From assembly GCA_002868865.1 (NCBI GenBank), contig PKUC01000073.1, forward strand, positions 1-64,000: a stretch of DNA of 64,000 nt, written 5' to 3'. Positions 20,871 to 29,044 of this stretch are shown here, piece by piece (position 1 is the stretch's first letter; each line of letters starts with the position of its first letter). Origin of the DNA: Desulfuromonas sp. Its GTDB lineage: Bacteria > Desulfobacterota > Desulfuromonadia > Desulfuromonadales > Geopsychrobacteraceae. The notes under the pieces are model-generated. The model worked only from the letters and a program-made list of their open reading frames with translations. It made no database searches and was not told where the DNA came from. The translations under genes and the position numbers were made by a program.

Positions 20871-21728
20871 ATGCTGGAAAAGAAACCTGTACTGTTTATG
20901 ATTCTGGCAACCCTGGCTATCCTGGTCGGGACGGCCGTAACCATGGTTCTGCCCTTCGTCTGGGTCAACACCGCCGCGGACCGAATCGAGGGTGTGACCC
21001 CCTACACCCCGCTGCAGCAGGAAGGTCGCGACATCTACATTCGCGAAGGGTGCAACAACTGCCATACCCAGACCGTCCGCCCCCTGGTGGCCGAAGTGTT
21101 GCGCTATGGCGATTACTCAAAATCGGGTGAATTTGTTTACGATCGGCCCTTTTTATGGGGATCGAAACGCACCGGTCCCGATCTGGCGCGCCTCGGCGGC
21201 AAGTATCCCGACGCGTGGCACTACAAACATATGAAGTCACCCCGGTCTATGGTCCCCAAGACCAACATGCCGGACTATCCCTGGTTGAATGATAATCCAC
21301 TCGATCCCGACGTGATCAGAAACAAGATGGAAACCCTCGGCTTCCCTTACGATGACGAGCAGATCGCCGATTTGACCGGCAAAACAGAAATGGACGCGAT
21401 GGTTGCCTACCTGCAGAAGCTCGGCAGCGACATCCCCTGGCGCAAGGCTGCGGAAACCACCATCGTCGGTGACCTGACCAACCCTTTCCCCGGTGATGCC
21501 GCAGCGATCAGCGCTGGCCAAGCGATCTACGCCAGTAACTGTGCAGCCTGTCACGGAGATAACCGTGAAGGAATGATCGGCCCGGAGCTGACCGATATGG
21601 GGATGGAGGATGCTGAACTGTATCAGGTGCTGCACAACGGAATCCCCGATGGTGGCATGCCCGGCTTTTCCAACCTCGGTTCGACCAAGGTCTGGCAGCT
21701 GGTCAATTTCCTGAACAGTGGGCAATAA
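20871..21728 (+). CDS. ccoO: cbb3 oxidase subunit II with an extra C-terminal cytochrome c domain
   Basis: A 285-residue protein, against about 200 for a usual CcoO. One N-terminal membrane helix (about 7-30) anchors a periplasmic domain with the CcoO heme site CNNCH (61-65) in REGCNNCHTQTVRP and its NMPDYPW methionine loop (M133). After residue 200 comes a second cytochrome c domain with CAACH (224-228) and a GGMPGF methionine (M263). It passes electrons to CcoN. The extra heme is notable because the CcoP encoded two genes later has only one heme site instead of two. Confidence 0.93.
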   Translation: MLEKKPVLFMILATLAILVGTAVTMVLPFVWVNTAADRIEGVTPYTPLQQEGRDIYIREGCNNCHTQTVRPLVAEVLRYGDYSKSGEFVYDRPFLWGSKRTGPDLARLGGKYPDAWHYKHMKSPRSMVPKTNMPDYPWLNDNPLDPDVIRNKMETLGFPYDDEQIADLTGKTEMDAMVAYLQKLGSDIPWRKAAETTIVGDLTNPFPGDAAAISAGQAIYASNCAACHGDNREGMIGPELTDMGMEDAELYQVLHNGIPDGGMPGFSNLGSTKVWQLVNFLNSGQ

Positions 21729-21732
21729 TCCG

Positions 21733-21873
21733 ATGGATTGGGCATCCATACTCTATCTCGGAGTGACCTTCGGCCTGTTCGCCGTCTTTGCGCTGATCGT
21801 GGTACGCACCTACAACAAAAAGAGCAAAGACCGCAACGAATCGGCCAAATACAGGATGCTGGACGACGATTAA
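21733..21873 (+). CDS. ccoQ: cbb3 oxidase small subunit CcoQ
   Basis: A 46-residue protein starting MDWASILYLG, with one membrane helix (about 5-24) followed by RTYNKKSKD and the acidic end YRMLDDD. Position between ccoO and ccoP, size and topology identify CcoQ, which stabilises the oxidase in other bacteria. It starts 4 bases after the ccoO stop. Its YRMLDDD tail resembles the KYRMMDDE tail of CcoS downstream. Confidence 0.85.
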   Translation: MDWASILYLGVTFGLFAVFALIVVRTYNKKSKDRNESAKYRMLDDD

Positions 21874-21918
21874 CCTTGCGCCGATCTGCAACAGAGCGCC
21901 CTTGGAGGATTTACACAT

Positions 21919-22380
21919 ATGAGCGACAAGCACCAACAAGACCATGCTGACGGTATCGCCGAAGCGGGAAAACCGGCACCCGGCTACTTTTATGTTCTTT
22001 ACTTCGGCCTGATCATCTGGGGCATTATCTTTATCGCCTACTTTCTCCTGAGCGGCTGGAGTTCTGATGCCGAATTCCAACAAAAAATGGCCGCCCACAC
22101 CGGACAACCGGTTGAAACGTCGTCTGCCGCACCGGCCGCGGTGCCACAATCCTCTCCCGGACAGACTCTTTATGCAGACAACTGTTCAGGATGCCACGGC
22201 GCTGATGCCACCGGCGGATTTGGTACCGATCTGACAGCTGCCACCTACCAGTACGGAAAAACAGCAGAACAGGTGCGGGAAAGCATCACCGCAGGACGGG
22301 GAGATTCGATGCCCCCCTTCGACGGCCAGTTCTCTGAAAATGAGCTCGCCGCCCTCGTCGATTTTCTGCTGGCCCTTTAA
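21919..22380 (+). CDS. ccoP: cbb3 oxidase subunit III, single-heme form
   Basis: A 153-residue protein: short cytoplasmic N-terminus, one membrane helix (about 23-45, PGYFYVLYFGLIIWG), an Ala/Pro linker and one cytochrome c domain with CSGCH (89-93) and the methionine in SMPPF (M131). A standard CcoP is about 300 residues with two CxxCH sites. The N-terminal anchor matches the FixP_N layout, so it is the true CcoP equivalent, shortened by one heme domain. GGAGG precedes the ATG. The missing heme appears to be made up by the additional domain on CcoO. Confidence 0.9.
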   Translation: MSDKHQQDHADGIAEAGKPAPGYFYVLYFGLIIWGIIFIAYFLLSGWSSDAEFQQKMAAHTGQPVETSSAAPAAVPQSSPGQTLYADNCSGCHGADATGGFGTDLTAATYQYGKTAEQVRESITAGRGDSMPPFDGQFSENELAALVDFLLAL

Positions 22381-22443
22381 CCTTCAGGATCCGGGGCAGG
22401 CGTTCTGAATGATCGGCGCCTGCCCTACTCCTCTATCGATCAT

Positions 22444-23706
22444 ATGACCGATTCACCATTCAGGCTCTCACTCCTTGCACCGTGGAGACGCTCTTTTCAG
22501 GGGCTCTGCACCGTGCTGATCCTGCTGACCCCCTGGATCAGTGTTGAGGGAGTCGGCCTGCTGCGGATCGACCTCGCCAGCCTGACCATCCACTTCGGCG
22601 GCCAGATCCTGCGCATCGAAGAGCTCTACCTGCTGCTGATCTTCAGCCTGCTGTTCGGGGTCGCTTTTCTTCTGATCACCATGGTGTTCGGCCGTGTCTG
22701 GTGCGGCTGGGCCTGTCCACAGACCACCCTGACAGATCTGGCCGACGGATTCTGTCAGCTCGTTGGGCTCACTAACGAACGTAACCGCCTGCAGGGCACA
22801 CTCGTCAGAAAGCTGTTGGCGCACCTATTTTTTCTGCTGCTCGCCCTGCTGGTCGGAGCCAATCTGGTGTGGTACTTCGTCCCGCCTCAGCGCTTTTTTT
22901 CCGAGCTCTTGCAGGGCACACTGCATACGGGTGCGGGGATCAGCTGGGCCAGTATCACCCTCATCGTTTATCTCGATCTGGCGTTGATCAGACGGCTGAT
23001 GTGCAGCGATTTCTGCCCCTACGGTCGCTTTCAAACCGCGCTGGCAGACGAGGGCACACTGACCCTCCATCTACCGGTCGAAGAATCGTACCGTTGCATC
23101 GAGTGCAATTCGTGCGTCAACGTCTGCCCCATGAGCATCGATATCCGTGAAGGGTTTCAGATCGAATGCATCAATTGTGGGCGCTGCCTGGATGCCTGCC
23201 GTAAAATCATGGCTCCGGGCAAACAACCGGGCCTGATTTACTACCATTTCGGCACTGAAGGCCACGGAGTCCGCGCCCTGTTCAACCCGCGCACCCTGCT
23301 CCTTGGTCTGGTGACGATTGTTTTAACCGTAACACTGCTCTATTCCGTATCCCACCGGCAGACGGTCTCACTGAAGGTATCTGTATCGCATCTGGTGGCC
23401 GCCAGGATTCTTCCCGATGGTCAGCTGGCGACATTTTTCAACACCTGGGTCAATAACCGGTCGGCTGAACCGGCCTCCTATCGCCTGATCGCTCGAACCA
23501 CACCGGAACACTCCCCCCTGACCCTGCGCGGCCAGTCCCTTGAGTTAAACCTGAAACCGGGAGAAAACCAGAAACTCGATGTGGTCCTCCTCTCCGAAAA
23601 CAACCCGAATGGGGTCGATGTTGAATTTGTACTGATCGACAACAGCAACCAGGCAACAGCCTTGACCGCAGCACGGGTCACTCCGGTGGATAGGAGCAGC
23701 AACTGA
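22444..23706 (+). CDS. ccoG: Cytochrome oxidase accessory protein CcoG (4Fe-4S membrane protein)
   Basis: A 420-residue membrane protein needed for copper handling during cbb3 assembly; known homologues (CcoG/RdxA) reduce Cu(II). Several membrane helices flank GRVWCGWACPQTTL and CSDFCPYGRFQ. Two 4Fe-4S motifs follow from about residue 218: CIECNSCVNVCP and CINCGRCLDAC. The C-terminal part after the last helix (about 310 on) is the Ig-like periplasmic domain found in the family. It begins the ccoGHIS assembly set 63 bases after ccoP. Confidence 0.93.
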   Translation: MTDSPFRLSLLAPWRRSFQGLCTVLILLTPWISVEGVGLLRIDLASLTIHFGGQILRIEELYLLLIFSLLFGVAFLLITMVFGRVWCGWACPQTTLTDLADGFCQLVGLTNERNRLQGTLVRKLLAHLFFLLLALLVGANLVWYFVPPQRFFSELLQGTLHTGAGISWASITLIVYLDLALIRRLMCSDFCPYGRFQTALADEGTLTLHLPVEESYRCIECNSCVNVCPMSIDIREGFQIECINCGRCLDACRKIMAPGKQPGLIYYHFGTEGHGVRALFNPRTLLLGLVTIVLTVTLLYSVSHRQTVSLKVSVSHLVAARILPDGQLATFFNTWVNNRSAEPASYRLIARTTPEHSPLTLRGQSLELNLKPGENQKLDVVLLSENNPNGVDVEFVLIDNSNQATALTAARVTPVDRSSN

Positions 23707-23707
23707 T

Positions 23708-24163
23708 ATGGCCAGAGCGCAGACAAGTATCTACAAACCGCTGATCTTTATCCTGCTGCTCAGTTTCCTCGCGTTTTCGGCCTGGTCAGCATGGCAGGCC
23801 AGCCATCTCGGCAGTCAGGTTACCGATCGCGATTACTACAGCAAGGGGCTGAAATACAACACCACGCTGGTTGAAAAACGGGCCGCAGAAGTCCTAGGCT
23901 GGACCGTCACCCCGCAGATTGATCAGCGTACCCTGACACTCGCACTGCACGACACACACCGGGACCCGGTTTCGGGAGCGCAGGTCGAAATCAGTTTTTA
24001 TCATCCCACTCTGCCCGAAGATGCCATATTTCCCCTCTCTGAAGTTGCGGCAGGACGCTATCAGCTCGACCTCCCCGCTGATCTGTCGGGCTCAGTACGC
24101 GCCGCGGTCCGCTTTGAACGGGACCAGGCCCGCCTTACCCGCCAGATGCAGATCAATTTCTGA
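23708..24163 (+). CDS. ccoH: FixH/CcoH family assembly protein
   Basis: A 151-residue protein with one N-terminal membrane helix (about 11-31) and a periplasmic beta-rich domain. The segment VTDRDYYSKGLKYN just after the helix is the FixH hallmark. FixH/CcoH helps assemble the oxidase with the copper ATPase CcoI. The start codon follows the ccoG stop directly, and ccoI begins 3 bases after its end, which indicates translational coupling. Confidence 0.92.
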   Translation: MARAQTSIYKPLIFILLLSFLAFSAWSAWQASHLGSQVTDRDYYSKGLKYNTTLVEKRAAEVLGWTVTPQIDQRTLTLALHDTHRDPVSGAQVEISFYHPTLPEDAIFPLSEVAAGRYQLDLPADLSGSVRAAVRFERDQARLTRQMQINF

Positions 24164-24166
24164 TCG

Positions 24167-26569
24167 ATGACAGATAACGATCTCTGCATTCACTGCGATC
24201 TGCCGATCCCGCCCAAAGATCTGGTGGTCGAACAAGAAAATGATCATCAGCTCAGATTCTGCTGTCATGGCTGCCGTGGAGCCTATCTGATTATTCGCGG
24301 AGCGGGGCTCGACACCTTCTACCGCCGCAAAGATCGCCAGGCAGGAACCCTGAAAGAAGCCTACGATACCCGCTTTGACGATGAATACCTGCAGCGGTTT
24401 ATTCGCCCCCATGGCGACCAGGCCGAAATCAGCCTGATCGTTGATGGCATCCGCTGCGCCAGTTGCATCTGGCTGATCGAGCACCTGCTCGGCCCAAGTC
24501 ATGGTATCGAGACCGTCAAGGTCAACTTCGCCACCCACCGAGTACTGATCCGCTTTAAACCAGAGAGGATCACTCCGGCGGAAATCTGTCGGCAGATCTC
24601 GAACATCGGCTACCTACCCCGCCCTTTCAACCTCGATGAACTGCAGCGCTCTTCGGATCAGGAGAGACGCAACCTGATGTACAGGTTCGGGACCGCGGCG
24701 TTTCTATCGATGCAGTTGATGGGCTTTTCGCTGGCTCTCTATGGCGGATATTTTCGAGGAATCGATCCGACAACCCGTCAACTGCTGCAGATTTTCGCCG
24801 CCATCGTCACCACACCGGTGGTGCTTTATTCCGGCTACCCCTTTCTCCGCGGTGCCTATCACAGCGTACGCAACCGCATGCCCAATATGGATCTGCTGAT
24901 TGCTCTCGGCAGTCTCTCTGCCTACGGTTACAGCCTCTACGCCCTAACTATTGATGCAGAAGTCTATTTTGATACAGCGGCAATGATCATCACCCTGATA
25001 CTGGCGGGTCGTCTGTTTGAAAGTGGTGCCCGCCGAAAAGCTGCAGCCGGCGTTGATAAACTCCTGCAACTGGCCCCGGCCCGCGCAACCCTGATCGGCC
25101 CATCCGGGACGGCTGAGACGGTGGACAGCCATCAGCTTCAGGTCGGTGACCAGATCAAGGTCTCTGCGGGAGAACGCTTTGCCACCGATGGTCGCATCGT
25201 CTCTGGCAGAACGGAAATAGATGAGGCCGCAGTCACCGGAGAGCCGCTTCCAGTAACCCGGGAGCCGGGCAGCTTTGTCAGTGCGGGAACATTAAACATA
25301 ACCGGAAGTCTTACTGTCGAAGTCACTGCAATTGCGGCACATTCGTTCATCGCCAAGGTTGCTGAGATGGTCGAGCAGGCGCAGGCGCGGAAAGCGCCGG
25401 TACAGGGTCTGGCCGACCGCGTAGCCACCCTGTTTATTCCCTTTGTGATTCTGATTGCCCTGGCAACCTACCTGTTCTGGTTAGGGCATCCGGATGCATT
25501 GATGCATGCCATTACCGTGCTGGTCGTTGCCTGTCCCTGCGCCTTGGGTCTGGCGACACCGACTGCTGTAATGGTCGCAACCGGCCGCGCTGCGGAATCC
25601 GGAATCCTGTTTCGCGGTGGCGATGTCCTTGAGTCCTGCGCCACGATCACGACTGTGGCCTTCGATAAAACCGGAACCTTAACCAGCGGTAAGCCCGCCG
25701 TCGTTGATATGCTGCCGCATGACTGTCAGCCGAATGAACTGCTGAGCATTGCTGCCACGGCTGAATCGACCAGCGCACATCCCCTGGCTATCGGCATTCT
25801 CGCCGAAGCACAACGACGAAATATCCCTTTCAGACAAGACACTACCAGTACAACGTACCCCGGACGCGGGATCAAAACGAAGCTTCCAGACTCGACCCTG
25901 CTGGCTGGAAGCTGTCGTTTTCTGACCGATGAGGGGATCAAGGTACCGCAGAGCTGTAATGTATCGAACAGCGAAGTCCATCTGGCCGAACAGGGACATT
26001 ATCGCGGGGCCATCAAACTGAATGATCAGCTGAGAGCCGAAGCGCCTCACCTGCTGAAAACGCTTCATAGATGCAGCATCACAACCCTGCTCCTCACCGG
26101 AGACCATCCCAACAACGCTGAAGCCATCGCCAATCAGCTCCATATCGAACAGTGGCATGCCGAGTTGACCCCACAAGAGAAAGCACAACAGATCGAAGAA
26201 CTCATCCGGCAAGGTGAATCGGTGATGATGGTAGGCGACGGGATCAATGACGCACCAAGCCTCACGGCGGCTACCGTCGGCTGTGCACTGGCCGGCAGCA
26301 CCGATATCGCCGTGGAGAGCGCAGATCTGATCCTGTCACGTCCCGATCTGAATAGCATCGCCTTCGCATTGCAGATCGGCCGCAGCAGCCTGAAAATCAT
26401 CCGTCAAAACCTGATCTGGGCGTTTACCTATAACCTGGTGGCCATTCCCCTCGCCGCAAGTGGTAAACTGCTACCCGCCTACGGAGCCGCAGCGATGGCG
26501 ATCAGCTCTATCTGCGTGGTCACCAACTCCCTGCGCCTTAAAAACCTCAAGGACTCAACGGCATGCTGA
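24167..26569 (+). CDS. ccoI: Copper-translocating P1B-type ATPase for cbb3 assembly
   Basis: An 800-residue heavy-metal P-type ATPase (FixI/CcoI). The N-terminus carries a zinc-finger-like region (CIHC...CCHGC) and an HMA metal-binding domain with CASC (97-100). The membrane metal site is CPC (456-458), the phosphorylated Asp is D500 in DKTGT, and the hinge is GDGIND (690-695). In other bacteria CcoI exports copper to the periplasm for insertion into the oxidase rather than for detoxification. The stop overlaps the ccoS start by 7 bases. Confidence 0.95.
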   Translation: MTDNDLCIHCDLPIPPKDLVVEQENDHQLRFCCHGCRGAYLIIRGAGLDTFYRRKDRQAGTLKEAYDTRFDDEYLQRFIRPHGDQAEISLIVDGIRCASCIWLIEHLLGPSHGIETVKVNFATHRVLIRFKPERITPAEICRQISNIGYLPRPFNLDELQRSSDQERRNLMYRFGTAAFLSMQLMGFSLALYGGYFRGIDPTTRQLLQIFAAIVTTPVVLYSGYPFLRGAYHSVRNRMPNMDLLIALGSLSAYGYSLYALTIDAEVYFDTAAMIITLILAGRLFESGARRKAAAGVDKLLQLAPARATLIGPSGTAETVDSHQLQVGDQIKVSAGERFATDGRIVSGRTEIDEAAVTGEPLPVTREPGSFVSAGTLNITGSLTVEVTAIAAHSFIAKVAEMVEQAQARKAPVQGLADRVATLFIPFVILIALATYLFWLGHPDALMHAITVLVVACPCALGLATPTAVMVATGRAAESGILFRGGDVLESCATITTVAFDKTGTLTSGKPAVVDMLPHDCQPNELLSIAATAESTSAHPLAIGILAEAQRRNIPFRQDTTSTTYPGRGIKTKLPDSTLLAGSCRFLTDEGIKVPQSCNVSNSEVHLAEQGHYRGAIKLNDQLRAEAPHLLKTLHRCSITTLLLTGDHPNNAEAIANQLHIEQWHAELTPQEKAQQIEELIRQGESVMMVGDGINDAPSLTAATVGCALAGSTDIAVESADLILSRPDLNSIAFALQIGRSSLKIIRQNLIWAFTYNLVAIPLAASGKLLPAYGAAAMAISSICVVTNSLRLKNLKDSTAC

Positions 26570-26715
26570 CATCTATTCTGTTGCTGATTTTTCTGTCGTT
26601 CTGTATAGGCACCGGGGTGTGGCTGTTTTTTCTCTACTCGGTCAAAAGGGGGGAGTTTGACGACATCGAAGGGCCCAAGTACCGGATGATGGATGACGAG
26701 GACGAAGAACAGTGA
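26563..26715 (+). CDS. ccoS: cbb3 oxidase maturation protein CcoS
   Basis: A 50-residue protein starting MLTSILLLIF with a single membrane helix, then FFLYSVKRGEFDDIEGPKYRMMDDEDEE. The helix followed by a G-F/Y-D-D-x-E-G-P-x-x-R-M segment is the CcoS signature. It overlaps ccoI by 7 bases, and its stop overlaps the GTG of the next gene. CcoS is needed for cofactor insertion into CcoN in Rhodobacter. Confidence 0.92.
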   Translation: MLTSILLLIFLSFCIGTGVWLFFLYSVKRGEFDDIEGPKYRMMDDEDEEQ

Positions 26716-27380
26716 TCGACCCGTTAATCAGTCTGGCCTTCATCACCGGTTTTGCCGGTTCGGCGCACTGTATCGGCATGTGTGGTGGTGTGGTGACGGC
26801 CCTCTCGCTCAGTGAAGATGGACGCCGTGGCGGGTTGCTGTTTCACCTGCTATACAACATCGGGCGGACCCTGACCTATGGACTGATCGGCTTCGGGGTG
26901 GGCTGGCTCGGCTCTGCCATGGCCTATCGACAGTCGTTTCAGGAGATCACCCACTGGATACTGCTGGGCACCGACCTGTTGATTATCCTCGTTGGCCTCG
27001 GCAGCGCCGGTCTGTTCCAGAAGATAAATATCATGTCCCTTGAGGTTGCGACACCGGTCCACATGATGGTGCGGTCGGTTAAAGGCCTGCACCGTTTCCC
27101 CCCCGCCCTTTCGGCTCTGCCGCTGGGAGTGATCTTTGGATTTTTGCCCTGCGGATTTCTCTACGCCATGGCCATGACGGCAGCACAGAGCGCCGATCCC
27201 TTTCTCGGCGCATGGATCATGATCGTCTTCGGTCTTGGCACTATGCCGGCCCTGTTTCTGATCGGCAGCGCAGCGCAGTGGTTTAGTTCACAGCGCCGCT
27301 GGATGCTGCAACTGGCAGGATTTCTTGTTGCGCTCATGGGTGGCTACAACCTGAGTCGTCACCTGAATCTATTTTTTTGA
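26712..27380 (+). CDS. Sulfite exporter TauE/SafE-like (UreH-domain) membrane protein
   Basis: A 222-residue protein with about six membrane helices. The N-terminal AGSAHCIGMCGG motif and the later FGFLPCGFLYAM are typical of the UreH/DsbD-like branch of the TauE/SafE family often found at the end of cco clusters, where copper or heavy-metal transport has been suggested. It starts with GTG in a GTGA overlap with the ccoS stop, so it belongs to the operon. Its last 12 bases overlap the end of the convergent XRE gene. The role in oxidase assembly is inferred from position. Confidence 0.88.
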   Translation: MIDPLISLAFITGFAGSAHCIGMCGGVVTALSLSEDGRRGGLLFHLLYNIGRTLTYGLIGFGVGWLGSAMAYRQSFQEITHWILLGTDLLIILVGLGSAGLFQKINIMSLEVATPVHMMVRSVKGLHRFPPALSALPLGVIFGFLPCGFLYAMAMTAAQSADPFLGAWIMIVFGLGTMPALFLIGSAAQWFSSQRRWMLQLAGFLVALMGGYNLSRHLNLFF

Positions 27381-28286
27381 AGGTGCTGCGTTCTCTGACA
27401 GCACCGGCACAAAGCGTGAGGTGTCCAGATCCCACGCGTACCCACCTGCCTCCCATATCGCCTCAATCTGATCCCACTCCCGATGCATTTCTTCTGAACC
27501 GTCCAGCCAGTCGGATACGTTGAGGATCTCCAGATCGTCGATCACCCCATCACCGTTGTCATCCACCCAATGTCGCCGAACAACAGTCATTGGTGCCATT
27601 GAATCGATCACTGCAGAGCTGCGTTGGTTCTGAGCATGAACAATCAACTCACCGGAGATCACCACCTGCGTTGCGGGCTCCAGATCCGCGGAGAGGTCGA
27701 CAAGATAGCTGATACCAATCCTGTTTTGGGGCTTGCGCATCATCCAGCGCGCCACACCCTCTTCAGAATTCCAACTGGACACCGCCGGAACTGCATTGAC
27801 CAGCCTGACTCCTCTTGGCAAAACTTCCTTGATGATAGCTCCGGTCAAGGGCTGCTCGACAGACACATCCAGACGAACCAGTACGCGGCTACCGGGGGCT
27901 GCATTGTGTGGCACCGTTCGCTGTGCATGCATCCCTACCATCACATCTTCCGTGGACAAAAACCACCATGCGGCACCGCTTGCAATAACGAACAGAAGAA
28001 ACAGCAAAACCCATCGGTGGCTTATAGGTCGCGGCGCTGCGCATGGTACCGGCGAATCTTCCTCGGCGGTAACGATATCGGTCAGATCGACATCGAGGGC
28101 CTCCGCGAGTTTAACCGCGTTGTCGCGGCGCATCGACGGATAGCGCCTGTTCTCCCACCGCGAAACCGTGTCAGTGGTCACACCGACAACTTTGGCGACA
28201 TACAGTTGGGTCAGCTGTTTCTGTTCTCTGATGCGGCGGATCGACCGGCCATCAACAGCAACAGAAGGTGACTCGGTTTGGCTCAT
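27369..28286 (-). CDS. Membrane-anchored XRE-family regulator with periplasmic EF-hand-like region
   Basis: A protein of about 305 residues. An N-terminal XRE helix-turn-helix (RRIREQKQLTQLYVAKVVGVTTDTVSRWENRRYPS, described by its key residues TQ, GV, TVSRWE) is followed by a single membrane helix (HRWVLLFLLFVIASGAAWWF). The outer part has a beta-rich stretch reminiscent of DUF11 repeats (VSVEQPLTGAIIKEVLPRGV) and an EF-hand or dockerin-like loop DDNGDGVIDDLEI. This would be a one-component sensor with a DNA-binding domain inside and a Ca-binding or ligand domain outside. The frame extends to 28364; the ATG at 28286 (MSQTESPSV) is the likely start. It overlaps the convergent TauE-like gene by 12 bases and faces away from the tetraheme cytochrome gene. 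Confidence 0.75.
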   Translation of the reverse strand: MSQTESPSVAVDGRSIRRIREQKQLTQLYVAKVVGVTTDTVSRWENRRYPSMRRDNAVKLAEALDVDLTDIVTAEEDSPVPCAAPRPISHRWVLLFLLFVIASGAAWWFLSTEDVMVGMHAQRTVPHNAAPGSRVLVRLDVSVEQPLTGAIIKEVLPRGVRLVNAVPAVSSWNSEEGVARWMMRKPQNRIGISYLVDLSADLEPATQVVISGELIVHAQNQRSSAVIDSMAPMTVVRRHWVDDNGDGVIDDLEILNVSDWLDGSEEMHREWDQIEAIWEAGGYAWDLDTSRFVPVLSENAAPSKK

Positions 28287-28414
28287 AGTGCATCCATGAT
28301 AGAGAGGACAATCGAGGCCATAAGCAGTGGCCATCGAAGAAATAGTGCGAATTCTTTCTCTCACAATAGCAATTTTACCATTTCATAACACCCTGAAAAC
28401 ACATAAACATCACC

Positions 28415-28444
28415 CGACATCGGGTCACATGTCGACAGATGTCG
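28415..28444. promoter_or_regulatory. Cluster of ATGTCG half-sites between divergent genes
   Basis: CGACAT at 28415-28420, ATGTCG at 28429-28434 and ATGTCG at 28439-28444 give three copies of one hexamer in 30 bases, including the palindrome TGTCGACA. They lie between the XRE regulator gene and the cytochrome gene and could be an operator for the regulator. This is pattern only. Confidence 0.4.
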
Positions 28445-28530
28445 AATGAAATGACGCCACAGATATGAAAAGATTTCGATCAGAGTTGGAAGGGAGAACC
28501 CATCCACCATTTACAAAGGAGGAATCATCA

Positions 28531-28854
28531 ATGAAAAAGTTCACTGTGCTCTGCCTGACAATCGCCCTCACCAGCATTCTGATCACGACCGTTGTTGCCA
28601 ATCAAAACGGTCCAGCAGACATTACCCTGCAGGCCAGCATGGGTGATGTCTCCTTTGACCACGCGGCACACCAGCAGAGGATCACAGACTGTGCCAGCTG
28701 CCATCATCAGGGCGCCGCAACCGGGTGTCACAGCTGTCATGATGGCAACAGCGACGCACCGAAAGCTAAAAAGATTTTTCACGACAACTGCAAAGGCTGC
28801 CACAGCACAATGAAGGCCGGACCAGTAAAATGCCGAGATTGTCACCAGAAATAG
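28531..28854 (+). CDS. Periplasmic class III cytochrome with four CxxCH sites
   Basis: A 107-residue protein with a signal peptide (cleavage likely after VVA-23). The mature 84 residues contain CASCH (54-58), CHSCH (66-70), CKGCH (87-91) and CRDCH (101-105), with H44, H47, H59 and H84 available as sixth ligands, so four bis-His hemes are possible. The overall pattern (GDVSFDHAAHQ...CKGCH...GPVKCRDCH) is that of the triheme PpcA/c7 cytochromes, but with an additional CHSCH where c3 has heme II. AAGGAGG precedes the ATG at 28531. Likely a periplasmic electron carrier. A terminator follows. Confidence 0.88.
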   Translation: MKKFTVLCLTIALTSILITTVVANQNGPADITLQASMGDVSFDHAAHQQRITDCASCHHQGAATGCHSCHDGNSDAPKAKKIFHDNCKGCHSTMKAGPVKCRDCHQK

Positions 28855-28884
28855 GACCACCTCTCCATCCGAACAGCTTCACCC

Positions 28885-28918
28885 AAGAGCTCCGTTATTG
28901 CTACGGGGCTCTTTTTTT
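28885..28918 (+). terminator. Rho-independent terminator of the cytochrome gene
   Basis: AAGAGC and CCGT pair with ACGG and GCTCTT, followed by a run of Ts to 28918. Confidence 0.85.
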
Positions 28919-28943
28919 AGGAACAAAATCACCACAGAATCAC

Positions 28944-28972
28944 TTGAAATTTCAGCGCGTATTGAGTTTAAT
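28944..28972 (+). promoter_or_regulatory. Sigma-70 promoter for the DUF4388 gene
   Basis: TTGAAA at 28944-28949 and TTTAAT at 28967-28972 are 17 bases apart, each one mismatch from consensus, 73 bases before the start codon. Confidence 0.65.
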
Positions 28973-29044
28973 GGCGAAGATGAGAAATTTATTAGACTTG
29001 AGTTGTAGATAGATCCACCAGGGAACAGGAAGGAAACACCCCTC

